Shown piece after piece: positions 1 through 9,302 of a DNA stretch of 64,000 bases (its first letter is position 1; each line of letters begins with the position of its first letter). Made by a program: the position numbers and the translations under genes. The DNA comes from Ralstonia mannitolilytica (lineage in GTDB: Bacteria > Pseudomonadota > Gammaproteobacteria > Burkholderiales > Burkholderiaceae). The DNA lies in the NCBI RefSeq assembly GCF_905397375.1, contig NZ_CAJPVG010000006.1, positions 1 to 64,000 on the forward strand, given 5' to 3'. The notes beneath the pieces are model-generated. The model was given only the letters and a program-made list of their open reading frames with translations, ran no database searches and was not told the origin of the DNA.

Positions 1-1
1 C

Positions 2-82
2 GTCCTCACGCGACTGCCGACCCACAAGGCGGCCGACATCGCCGAACTGCTCCCGCATCGCTGGACGCCCAGCGCCACCTAG
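2..82 (+). pseudogene. 3' end of IS66-family transposase (TnpC), cut by the window edge
   Basis: A frame open from the left edge gives 26 residues and a TAG stop. It contains LTRLPTHKAADIAELLPHRW, which resembles the C-terminal tail of IS66-family transposases (the VLxRLxxHxxxxIxELLPxxW pattern). Only the tail is visible, so I cannot tell whether the upstream gene is intact. It suggests an insertion sequence directly to the left of the accessory genes. The family call is by pattern memory only. Confidence 0.6.
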
Positions 83-111
83 CTGGCAAGACGGGTTCAC
101 CGGGTGCTTAC

Positions 112-888
112 CTATATCTCAAGCACTAATCCAGTACTGAAGGCCTGATTTTCCGCTGGGTGTCCTTTCGGTGCATATCCCCGTGGATTGCATATAACGC
201 GACATGCGCCGACGCTGTAGTCGAAGCTGTCGTGCATATGGCCATGAATCCATAGATCGGCCAGTTGGACCACATCATCCATGCGGCTGGCATATGCAGA
301 CGTCAGCGGATCATCTTGATAGCGCGACGAGACACTCTTGGCCGAAGGGGCGTGATGGGTAACGACCACCCGCCTGTGCTGTGAAGGGGACATTAGTTCC
401 GTGCGGAGCCAGTCGCGCGCGACGTGGTGCATCCGTGTCGTATCCCGCGGTTGCAACTTTCTGAACACCCCGTGCGATTCAAAACGAATGGCCCCGGTGA
501 AGTCGGACATGCCTCGACCAGCGTAGCCTTCGGCGGTACGCACGTTTTCTTCTGTACCCCCGTACAAAGCGAAGTCTGTCCAGAGCGTGGCACCTAGGAA
601 CTCTACGTCCCCGATCACGAATCTATCCATGTCGAGGAGATGAACGTTCGACGTTGCCGCGCATGCCGCCCGCAGATCTCGCAGCACTCTGCTGTGCTCG
701 CCTTTGTAGAACTCGTGGTTGCCAGGCACATAGATGACCGGCAGGCCACGACTCTGGGCTTCAATCCAAGGCATTCCTCGCTTGCCTATATGAATGTCAC
801 CAGCAAGCACGATGACATCAGCGCCCGTCGTGTCGATGTCGAGGGTAGTGAATTCGAGGTGCAGGTCACTTAGAACCAGGAGATTCAT
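112..888 (-). CDS. Calcineurin-like metallophosphoesterase
   Basis: A 258-residue cytoplasmic protein of the metallophosphoesterase superfamily. It has the dimetal motifs in order: SDLHLEF near the N terminus, GDIH at about 30, GNHEFYKGEH at about 56, THHAPSA at about 175 and GHMHDS at about 215. These bind two metal ions and hydrolyse phosphoester bonds; the substrate cannot be read from the sequence. The ATG at 888 lies inside the 3' end of the upstream 79-residue gene (23-nt overlap), so the two are probably translationally coupled. It is the last gene of a three-gene accessory unit with an AAA+ ATPase. The family is clear and the role is unknown. Confidence 0.85.
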   Translation of the reverse strand: MNLLVLSDLHLEFTTLDIDTTGADVIVLAGDIHIGKRGMPWIEAQSRGLPVIYVPGNHEFYKGEHSRVLRDLRAACAATSNVHLLDMDRFVIGDVEFLGATLWTDFALYGGTEENVRTAEGYAGRGMSDFTGAIRFESHGVFRKLQPRDTTRMHHVARDWLRTELMSPSQHRRVVVTHHAPSAKSVSSRYQDDPLTSAYASRMDDVVQLADLWIHGHMHDSFDYSVGACRVICNPRGYAPKGHPAENQAFSTGLVLEI

Positions 889-1105
889 GCTTACTCGTGA
901 CGTCCTGGCTCACATCAGGAGGGATGTCGCTTGGGGCCGCTTCAGATTTTGCCTGCGGCTCTGGTTGGCGTCGGATGTAAGCCGGTACGATGCCTTGCTT
1001 TTCGAGGCGGCGTACTGCCGCGGCAACTGCCGCGTCCGCGCGCGTCAAAAATGTATCGCTGGTCATGAATCGGCCGAATTTGTCTGCCGGCATGGCTTGC
1101 TCCAT
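866..1105 (-). CDS. Small hypothetical protein (79 aa)
   Basis: I do not recognise this protein. The reading frame extends further upstream, but the ATG at 1105 is preceded by AGGA at a good distance, and only the part after it has normal composition. The N-terminal half (MEQAMPADKFGRFMTSDTF) looks folded and helical, with an Ala/Arg-rich helix that follows. The C-terminal third is polar and rich in Pro, Ser and Glu, probably disordered. It overlaps the phosphoesterase start by 23 nt and follows the AAA+ gene by about 100 nt on the same strand, so the three are probably co-expressed. Confidence 0.5.
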   Translation of the reverse strand: MEQAMPADKFGRFMTSDTFLTRADAAVAAAVRRLEKQGIVPAYIRRQPEPQAKSEAAPSDIPPDVSQDVTSKHESPGSK

Positions 1106-1208
1106 TTGTCCTGCCCCCCAGATTACTCCGTCCACGCCTTCGCGGCAGCGCGTCTCTCCACAGGGCGATTGCAATAGCGTAGGTCGCGGGCATGGTGATT
1201 CATTGCCC

Positions 1209-2429
1209 CTAGGCCCGCTCACCAGATTGTCGGTCTGCCACGAAGCCGATCGCCTGCCGCCCGGCGCGCCGCGGCATCTTGGGCGCGGCGACGTGCTTTC
1301 CTGATGCCATCGCAGTCGCAAAAGCATCCTGGACCAAACGATGTGTTGCGCGCAGATCTAGGTCGCTCCGTCCTGCCAAGGCTTCTGCCGCGCTGGCGTC
1401 CAACTCAATGCGCTTGCCGGTGGCACGCTGCAGCCGCTGCACCTCCGCCAAAACAAGCAGCAACCGCTGCTCGGGCTCAGGTGCCGGGATGTCAAACACC
1501 TCTACGCGGCTCAATAGCGGGGAAGGCACAGCGTTGAGATCATTGGCCGTCAGGACGTAGATGATCCGACTGGCGTCAAACGCCATATGCAAGAACATGT
1601 CTTGGAATGTGCTTGCTGTCTCGGACTCAAGTAGATCCAGCAGTACAGGAGTTACCGGGTAGCGGACATCGCTACCAATCTTGTCCACTTCGTCCAAGAT
1701 GAGCACAGGCGTCGCCGAGCTGCCACGGGCGAGCATCTCAATAACCATCCCAGGTCGAGCGCTGTGCCAGGCGCTATCGCCGCCCGTCAGTTGGAAGCTT
1801 GCCTGGGCACTTCCAGCGGACCACTTCCGCATTGGCACATTCAGAAGCTCTGCCAACTTCAGCGCAAAGTGCGTTTTTCCAATGCCTGGTGGTCCTGTCA
1901 GCAGGATCGGCCGAATCCGGAAATCCTTTGTCCGCATCGCACTGTTCAACGTGAGATCAATCCTGAGCTTCTCAATCGGCTCACTCAGGTTGCCGAACAC
2001 GCTCCGCGCCGTTTCGAGCTTCTTCAGGGCAGATCGAACACGAGGTAGTGCGCGGTAGCCCTCATTGCTCCCGGCTCGCTCCAACAATGTCTCGGCGCAC
2101 CGCCGCTGGCTGCGGTCTGCACCTTGCATGTGCTCGTTGGCGAGCGCCAGCGCTTCAGGCCCAAAAACCTGAATATGCCGGGGCCGAGCACGGCGAGGAG
2201 CGGGAACCACTTCTGCCGGCGTCGCCACAGCCGGTCCAGCAGATGAGGATTCATGCTCATCTTCTTTTATCACCGCAAGGTCCAGTTTGGCTTGTCGGGC
2301 AGCCTCAAGGACGGTGTGCGTGTTCGAGGGGATGAGCAGATGCCATGCCGCCGCACTACGCTGCTCGGACAGATCCCCTAAAGGAACAAATCCAGGTGGG
2401 TGCTCCGAAGGTTGCCGGGGAGCAGACAT
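1209..2429 (-). CDS. AAA+ ATPase, Lon-like ATPase module
   Basis: A 406-residue protein. The first 140 residues or so are poorly conserved-looking and partly low complexity. The AAA+ core follows: Walker A GPPGIGKTH at about 179-187, Walker B LILDEVDK at about 243-250, a sensor-1-like TAND, and a small C-terminal helical domain. The core resembles the ATPase part of Lon, but no Ser/Lys protease domain follows, so it is not a complete Lon. The ATG at 2429 is chosen because GGAG lies 6-7 nt before it; a TTG at 2453 in the same frame lacks this support. It heads the unit with the 79-residue protein and the phosphoesterase. The function is unknown. Confidence 0.75.
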   Translation of the reverse strand: MSAPRQPSEHPPGFVPLGDLSEQRSAAAWHLLIPSNTHTVLEAARQAKLDLAVIKEDEHESSSAGPAVATPAEVVPAPRRARPRHIQVFGPEALALANEHMQGADRSQRRCAETLLERAGSNEGYRALPRVRSALKKLETARSVFGNLSEPIEKLRIDLTLNSAMRTKDFRIRPILLTGPPGIGKTHFALKLAELLNVPMRKWSAGSAQASFQLTGGDSAWHSARPGMVIEMLARGSSATPVLILDEVDKIGSDVRYPVTPVLLDLLESETASTFQDMFLHMAFDASRIIYVLTANDLNAVPSPLLSRVEVFDIPAPEPEQRLLLVLAEVQRLQRATGKRIELDASAAEALAGRSDLDLRATHRLVQDAFATAMASGKHVAAPKMPRRAGRQAIGFVADRQSGERA

Positions 2430-2857
2430 GATGATTCTCCATACGCGAATCAATGGCTTGCAGCCGCAGCCATCGAACCCGGCAACGCCGGGAGCCGAAG
2501 AAGCCCGAGGTCAGTCAGCTATTCGCGAGTGAGTTCGCTCTGACGGAGCGAACGCGCGGCTGCCGACATCGACCGCTGGGGTCGATTGGTGACGGCAGGT
2601 GTCTTTGGCAGCCATGGAGGTATGAAAGGTGTGATGCGGCTCGTGTAACCACGTTCTTGAACCATACAACACCAGGTAGGCTGAGGCTATCCGGCGAAGT
2701 ACTGGACTTGGTTCGCAGCCGCGAACGTTGTGGTCGGACGACGTGATGGGCGGATGCGCTGCGCATCAAATGGTGCGGCGCATCATTTCGTAGAGCCGAA
2801 AAAGTGAGGGGAATGGCTCTGTAGTGCGGCTTCTCGCTGGGTAGCACCCAATCCAAA
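2430..2857. other. Gene-poor stretch upstream of the AAA+ gene
   Basis: About 430 bases without a convincing gene. A 113-codon minus-strand frame at 2515-2856 has no good ribosome binding site and an Arg/Ser/His-rich composition typical of chance frames. The promoter of the AAA+ gene must lie here, but I see no clear -35/-10 pair. The sequence becomes AT-rich towards 2850. Confidence 0.4.
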
Positions 2858-2913
2858 CTTCGATATTTTCTAATCTACTTCGCTATTTTCTAATTATCTT
2901 CGCTACGCGGACA
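2858..2913. repeat. AT-rich 20-bp tandem repeat ending in ACA; probable transposon end
   Basis: Two adjacent 20-bp units start at 2858 and 2878 and share CTTCG(A/C)TATTTTCTAAT. A third partial unit, CTTCGCTA, starts at 2898. The block closes with CGCGGACA at 2906-2913, which reads TGTCCGCG on the other strand. TGT termini followed by closely spaced transposase-binding repeats of about 20 bp are typical of Tn7/Tn402-like elements and also occur in the IS21 family. The IS66 remnant and accessory genes lie on the left side, core genes on the right. The other end and any target duplication are outside the window. Confidence 0.5.
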
Positions 2914-2953
2914 CCATGCTTTTTGCATGACGGCCATAGCGCACGTCTAATTC

Positions 2954-3001
2954 ATAGATAAAAACAATCAAATTCACGAATCCATAGCGCCAAGGTAGAG
3001 T
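2954..3001 (+). promoter_or_regulatory. Putative OxyR site and promoter of the dps-katG region
   Basis: ATAGATAAAAACAAT at 2954-2968 fits one half of the OxyR pattern ATAGnTnnnAnCTAT except for one base in the last tetrad; the second half is weak. A candidate promoter follows immediately, TTCACG at 2973-2978 and TAGAGT at 2996-3001 with a 17-nt spacer. That is where an activator next to the -35 box would sit. The peroxide-defence genes dps and katG lie downstream, which supports the reading. This is inferred from pattern and context. Confidence 0.4.
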
Positions 3002-3050
3002 GCTTTCCATTGTGAGCCAGCCGGCTCGCCGCTGATTACTGGAGCCAGTC

Positions 3051-3125
3051 ATGTCCACCCGCCTTGCCTCAGATGCCATTGCAGCCGTGCTGGAGTGGCT
3101 GGCCGTCTACGGTGAATCGCATTGA
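3051..3125 (+). CDS. Possible 24-residue leader ORF
   Basis: An ATG with GGAG six bases upstream opens a 24-codon frame (starting MSTRLASDAIAAVLEW) that ends in TGA before the next gene. It sits between the putative OxyR-type promoter and the small membrane protein gene. It could be a short translated leader or the degraded start of a former gene. Composition alone cannot decide. Confidence 0.25.
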   Translation: MSTRLASDAIAAVLEWLAVYGESH

Positions 3126-3169
3126 CCTGAGGTTCGCGAAAGGGCGCTGGACTGCAAGGAGGAAAGATC

Positions 3170-3412
3170 GTGGCAATGGTGCGGATGTTCGTTTCGGAAT
3201 GGCAGGGGTTTGCTCACACGGTGCGCGCCGCGCAGGCCGAGGTGCCGATGCTGTCCGGCATGCCGGGAAGCGCGGCCGGTGGTCGGGGCACGCGCCTGGC
3301 GGAATCTGCCCGCCTGCAACGCAAGTGGGTGCGCAAGCAGATTGGCCTGGTCATTGTGGCGGCGGGCGCTATGATCGTCCTCCTGCACAGCATGGTGCAG
3401 TTGACGGCCTGA
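3170..3412 (+). CDS. Small single-pass membrane protein (80 aa), unknown
   Basis: The GTG start at 3170 has a textbook ribosome binding site (AAGGAGG at 3156-3162, 7 nt away), which is the main reason to accept this gene. The first 55 residues are soluble and slightly basic (several Arg and Lys near WVRKQ). The last 22 or so form one hydrophobic helix, GLVIVAAGAMIVLLH, so it is probably tail-anchored in the inner membrane. It stands between the putative OxyR-type promoter and dps, on the same strand, so it may be induced by peroxide with them. I do not recognise the family. Confidence 0.6.
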   Translation: MAMVRMFVSEWQGFAHTVRAAQAEVPMLSGMPGSAAGGRGTRLAESARLQRKWVRKQIGLVIVAAGAMIVLLHSMVQLTA

Positions 3413-3573
3413 CCGTCCGGTTGCCGTTCGCGCGTGGTTTCGTCACAGGGCGATGCCATGCTCGGAACTCGCAGCGGGCCTGGCAACCGAAAGCAAGGCT
3501 GGACGCTCGCGTGGCTGATCTGATTTCGGTCGGCACTCGCGATTTTGCACACCACTTTTCCAGGGGATTTCAG

Positions 3574-4074
3574 ATGGCAAAGAAGAACGGCGGCGCAGTG
3601 GCCGCAGCCCAGATCAACATCGGTATTGCCGACAAGGACCGCAAGAAGATCGCTGAAGGCCTGTCGCGCCTGCTGGCCGATACGTATTCGCTCTACCTGA
3701 AGACGCACTACTTCCACTGGAACGTCACCGGTCCGATGTTCAACACGCTGCATCTGATGTTCGAGACGCAGTACAACGAGCTGTGGAATGCCGTCGACCC
3801 GGTGGCCGAACGCATTCGTGCGCTCGGTTATCCGGCGCCGGGTTCGTATTCGGAGTTCGCCAAGCTGTCGTCGATTCCCGAATCGAAGGGCGTGCCCGAG
3901 GCGATGGACATGGTGCGCGAGCTGGTGGCCGGCCACGAAGCCGTGACGCGCACCGCCCGTAGCCTGTTCCCGGATGTCGACAAGGCCGCCGACGAACCGA
4001 CGGCAGACCTGCTCACCCAACGCATGGACATTCACGAGAAGACCGCGTGGATGCTGCGCTCCCTGCTGGCGTAA
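3574..4074 (+). CDS. dps: Dps-family DNA-protection ferritin
   Basis: A 166-residue Dps/ferritin-like four-helix protein. Dps dodecamers oxidise Fe(II) with H2O2, store iron and bind DNA, which limits Fenton damage. The ferroxidase region is seen in HYFHWNVTGPMFNTLHLMFE, where the His, Asp/Glu and Trp positions of Dps proteins occur, and in the later AERIRALGYPAPG segment. A Lys-rich N terminus (MAKKNGG) may help DNA binding. The ATG at 3574 is chosen from the AGGGG site upstream and family length; the frame stays open further upstream but with non-Dps sequence. katG follows on the same strand after about 125 nt, fitting joint peroxide control. Confidence 0.93.
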   Translation: MAKKNGGAVAAAQINIGIADKDRKKIAEGLSRLLADTYSLYLKTHYFHWNVTGPMFNTLHLMFETQYNELWNAVDPVAERIRALGYPAPGSYSEFAKLSSIPESKGVPEAMDMVRELVAGHEAVTRTARSLFPDVDKAADEPTADLLTQRMDIHEKTAWMLRSLLA

Positions 4075-4200
4075 TGCCTTGATGGCCGTATCGCCACGCC
4101 TTTGACGGGCGTTTCAACAGCAGCGAACTGGGCTCCCTCCGGCGGCCGGCACGGTTGCCGGGGTGGGGCACATCACTCCCCAGACCTCAACGAGAGAATG

Positions 4201-6363
<2,163 letters not shown>

Positions 6364-6378
6364 CCGCGCGTCGGGACT

Positions 6379-6413
6379 AAAATGGCGCCTTGCCTCGTGC
6401 AGGCGCCATTTTT
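6379..6413 (+). terminator. Rho-independent terminator of katG
   Basis: A perfect stem pairs AAAATGGCGCCT (6379-6390) with AGGCGCCATTTT (6401-6412) around a 10-nt loop, followed by more T. It lies 15 nt after the katG stop and just before ubiA, so it separates the two transcription units. Confidence 0.9.
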
Positions 6414-6427
6414 CCTTGGTGATTCTG

Positions 6428-7303
6428 ATGCAATCGTCTGCTGCCCAGCCCAGCCGCCCCGTGCTCTACGCGCGCCTCATGCGCATGGACAAACCGATCG
6501 GCACGCTGCTCCTGCTGTGGCCGACGCTGTGGGCATTGTGGATGTCCGCCGAGGGACATCCACCGGTCTCGCTGGTGGTGATCTTCACGGTCGGCACGTT
6601 CCTGATGCGCTCGGCCGGGTGCGCCGTGAACGACTGGGCCGACCGGGATTTCGACAAGCACGTCAAGCGCACCAAGGAGCGGCCGATCACCGCCGGCCTC
6701 ATCGCGCCGTGGGAGGCGCTGGCCCTGGCAGCCGTGCTGTCCATCACCGCTTTCACGCTGATCCTGCCGCTCAATGCGCTGACCAAGTGGATGTCGGTGG
6801 CGGCGGTGCTGATTGCCGGCACGTACCCGTTCTTCAAGCGCTTCTTTGCGATTCCGCAGGCATACCTGGGGATTGCGTTCGGCTTCGGCATTCCGATGGC
6901 CTACGCAGCGGTGCAGGACCACGTGCCCGTGCTGGCGTGGCTGATGCTCGTCGGCAACGTGTTCTGGGCCGTCGCCTACGACACCGCCTATGCGATGGTC
7001 GATCGGGATGACGACCTGCTCATCGGCATCAAGACGTCGGCCATCACGTTTGGCCGCTTCGATGTGGCGGCGATCATGCTGTGCTATGCCGGCTTCTTCG
7101 GGATCATGGCCTGGGCCGGCCATGTGATGGCGCTGGGTGTGGCGTATTGGATCGGGTTTGCCGCAGCGGTGGCGCTGGCGCTGTGGTACTACCCGATGCT
7201 GCAGACGCGTGACCGGATGAAATGCTTCTTTGTCTTCCGTCACAACAACTGGCTGGGCGCCTGCCTGTTTGCGGGCGTTGCGGCGGCGTATGCGCTGCGC
7301 TAG
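6428..7303 (+). CDS. ubiA: 4-hydroxybenzoate polyprenyltransferase UbiA
   Basis: A 291-residue integral membrane prenyltransferase that joins the polyprenyl chain to 4-hydroxybenzoate in ubiquinone synthesis. Both Asp-rich, Mg-pyrophosphate motifs are present: NDWADRDFD at about 70 and YAMVDRDDD at about 192. Eight or nine hydrophobic segments fit the fold. I take the ATG at 6428 (MQSSAAQPSRP), because the in-frame TTG and GTG codons just upstream lie inside the terminator tail of katG. The stop codon overlaps that of the convergent gene at 7300 in the sequence CTAG. Confidence 0.95.
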   Translation: MQSSAAQPSRPVLYARLMRMDKPIGTLLLLWPTLWALWMSAEGHPPVSLVVIFTVGTFLMRSAGCAVNDWADRDFDKHVKRTKERPITAGLIAPWEALALAAVLSITAFTLILPLNALTKWMSVAAVLIAGTYPFFKRFFAIPQAYLGIAFGFGIPMAYAAVQDHVPVLAWLMLVGNVFWAVAYDTAYAMVDRDDDLLIGIKTSAITFGRFDVAAIMLCYAGFFGIMAWAGHVMALGVAYWIGFAAAVALALWYYPMLQTRDRMKCFFVFRHNNWLGACLFAGVAAAYALR

Positions 7304-7575
7304 AGGACGAGGCACAGTCCCTTGTAAATGAGCGTGAGGCCGGCTGCGCAGCCCGCCGCAAGGGCGAGTACGCGCAGCATCTCCCAGAAGGCATCCGGAT
7401 ATTCGCCGCGCAGCGCCGACACGATGTCAGGCTGCAGCGCCATGCGCAGGCTGCGCAGAAAACCGTGGCCATCTTCAAAGAACCGGCGCCACAGCCAGTA
7501 CGCCAGTGGCAAAGCAAGCACCATCGCTGCCTTGAACAGCCCCGGCTGTTCGATGACGAAGAGACCGGCGTCCAT
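7300..7575 (-). CDS. Small membrane protein (91 aa), unknown
   Basis: I do not recognise this protein. It has two clear hydrophobic helices, LFKAAMVLALPLAYWLW near residue 14 and VLALAAGCAAGLTLIYKG near residue 69. A charged middle section between them contains FFEDGHGF and RGEYPDAFWE, so it looks like a two-pass inner-membrane protein. It lies downstream of proC on the same strand, 32 nt after the proC stop, and is probably the last gene of a yggS-proC unit. Its stop overlaps the ubiA stop on the other strand. The composition is convincing but the ribosome binding site is weak. Confidence 0.65.
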   Translation of the reverse strand: MDAGLFVIEQPGLFKAAMVLALPLAYWLWRRFFEDGHGFLRSLRMALQPDIVSALRGEYPDAFWEMLRVLALAAGCAAGLTLIYKGLCLVL

Positions 7576-7607
7576 GCGCTGATGCCGTCCGTTCGTTGCA
7601 GTGTCGA

Positions 7608-8432
7608 TCAGTCGCGGCCCAATTCTTCGCCCATTTCCTTGCCGCGCGCGGCCGCAGCGTGCATGGCGCGCACAAACGCCGCCTTGACGCCGGCGCCCTC
7701 CATCGACGTCAGCGCTGCATACGTCGTCCCGCCCTTGGACGTCACGCGCTCACGCAGCAGTTCCACGGGTTCGGCCGACTGGCCCGCCAGCGTGGCCGCA
7801 CCGAGGAACGTTTCCACCGCCAGCGTACGGCCGTCTTCGGCAGACAGGCCCAGCTCCTGCGCAGCCTGCTGCATCGCCTCGATGAAATAGAACACATACG
7901 CCGGGCCGCTGCCCGAGATGGCCGTGACGGCGTCGATCTGCGCTTCGCTCGGCACCCAGACGCTTTTGCCGACGGCGTTGGCGATGGCGCTGGCCGTGGC
8001 GCGGTCGTCCTCCGACAGGCCGGCGTTCGCGGCCAGGCCTGTCATGCCGAGGCCGGAGAGCGCCGGCGTGTTGGGCATCCCCCGCACGATGCGAGCGTGG
8101 CCATTCAGCCAGCGCGACAGATCCTGAATGCGGATGCCGGCCGCCACCGACAGCACCAGGCTGTCGCCCAGGTGCGGCGCCAGTTGTGCGCATACCTCCC
8201 GCATCTGCTGCGGCTTGACTGCCAGCACGATCACGTCGCGGTCGGCGAGTTCTGCGCCCGGAGTGGCGGCCGTGCGGGCGCCCCAGGTCTGCTCGGCGCG
8301 ACTGCGCGCGGGTTCGGTCGGGTCTACCACCACGATGTTGGCGCCGTGCGCGCCCTTGGCGATCAGGCCGCCGATGAGGGCCGCGGCCATGTTGCCGCCG
8401 CCGATGAAGCCGAGTTTCAGAGTGTCGAGCAT
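7608..8432 (-). CDS. proC: Pyrroline-5-carboxylate reductase
   Basis: A 274-residue NAD(P)H-dependent enzyme for the last step of proline synthesis. The N-terminal Rossmann motif GFIGGGNMAAALIGG starts at about residue 8. The C-terminal dimerisation and substrate domain has GSGPAYVFYFIEAM at about 170 and SKGGTTYAAL near 232. Length matches the family. It follows yggS by 30 nt on the same strand, a pairing common in proteobacteria that links vitamin B6 homeostasis and proline synthesis. Confidence 0.96.
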   Translation of the reverse strand: MLDTLKLGFIGGGNMAAALIGGLIAKGAHGANIVVVDPTEPARSRAEQTWGARTAATPGAELADRDVIVLAVKPQQMREVCAQLAPHLGDSLVLSVAAGIRIQDLSRWLNGHARIVRGMPNTPALSGLGMTGLAANAGLSEDDRATASAIANAVGKSVWVPSEAQIDAVTAISGSGPAYVFYFIEAMQQAAQELGLSAEDGRTLAVETFLGAATLAGQSAEPVELLRERVTSKGGTTYAALTSMEGAGVKAAFVRAMHAAAARGKEMGEELGRD

Positions 8433-8462
8433 GAGAGTTGTGGTGTGAGAGAAAACAGGAAT

Positions 8463-9179
8463 TCAGGCGTTGGCATAATGCCGCGCCCCGAAGATGGCAC
8501 TGCCGACGCGGACGATGGTCGCGCCTTCGGCAATCGCGTCTTCCAGGTCGGCGGACATGCCCATCGACAGGGTATCGAGCGGGATGCCCGCCTCGTGCAG
8601 CTGATCGGCGAGGGCGCGCAAGGCGGCAAAGGGCCGGCGTCGCGCGGCGGGGTCGTCGGTGGGCTCGGGCACCGCCATCAGGCCGCGCAATTGCAGACGG
8701 GGCAGGGCCGAGACGGCGCGCGCCACCGCAAGCACGCCGTCGAAGTCCGGCAGCAGGCCATGCTTGCTGGCTTGACGGCTGATGTTGATTTCGAGGCAGA
8801 TCTGCAGCGGCGGCAAGTGCTCGGGGCGCTGCGCAGACAGCCGTTCGGCAATCTTGAGCCGGTCGATGCTGTGGACCCAGTCAAAGCGCTCGGCCACCGC
8901 GCGGGTCTTGTTGCTTTGCAGCGGGCCGATGAAATGCCAGGAGATCGGGTCCGGACCGGTGCGCAGATCGGCCAGCGCGTCCATCTTGGCTACGCCTTCC
9001 TGCACGTAGTTCTCGCCGAACAGGCGCTGACCGGCGGCGTGCGCTGCACGCACCGCGTGGGCGTCGAACGTCTTGGAAACGGCCAGCAATGTGACACCCG
9101 CAGCATCGCGCGAAGCCAGTGTGCAGGCCGTTGTGATCCGCTGACGCACGGCTTGCAAGTTGGCGGCGATTACAGACAT
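8463..9179 (-). CDS. yggS: YggS/PROSC-family pyridoxal-phosphate homeostasis protein
   Basis: A 238-residue single-domain alanine-racemase-fold protein that binds PLP and balances cellular B6 vitamers; no catalytic reaction is established for the family. The PLP lysine is in LLAVSKT near residue 36. GENYVQEGVAKM and WHFIGPLQSNK follow as in YggS. The start is the ATG at 9179 (MSVIAANLQAV), which fits the family length; the frame is open much further upstream only because it lies opposite pilT. It is divergent from pilT and leads a unit with proC. Confidence 0.94.
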   Translation of the reverse strand: MSVIAANLQAVRQRITTACTLASRDAAGVTLLAVSKTFDAHAVRAAHAAGQRLFGENYVQEGVAKMDALADLRTGPDPISWHFIGPLQSNKTRAVAERFDWVHSIDRLKIAERLSAQRPEHLPPLQICLEINISRQASKHGLLPDFDGVLAVARAVSALPRLQLRGLMAVPEPTDDPAARRRPFAALRALADQLHEAGIPLDTLSMGMSADLEDAIAEGATIVRVGSAIFGARHYANA

Positions 9180-9302
9180 AATCCGGCGACGTTTGTTACA
9201 AATAAACAAGGGTTCCGGCACGTCGAATCGACGGCTCGGAGCGCGTCTCGGAGCGCCATTGCGACGCCCGGGCGACATAAAAAAGTCGGGGGTCATTATA
9301 AG

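Noticed and set aside
1209..2429. Reading the AAA+ protein as a Lon protease
   Set aside because: The Ser-Lys protease domain is missing after the ATPase core and no frame continues it.
2515..2856. A 113-codon minus-strand frame upstream of the AAA+ gene
   Set aside because: No ribosome binding site, no recognisable fold, Arg/Ser-rich composition of a chance frame.
7596..9302. Upstream in-frame extension of pilT over proC and yggS
   Set aside because: PilT homology starts at 9303; the extension is antisense to two known genes.
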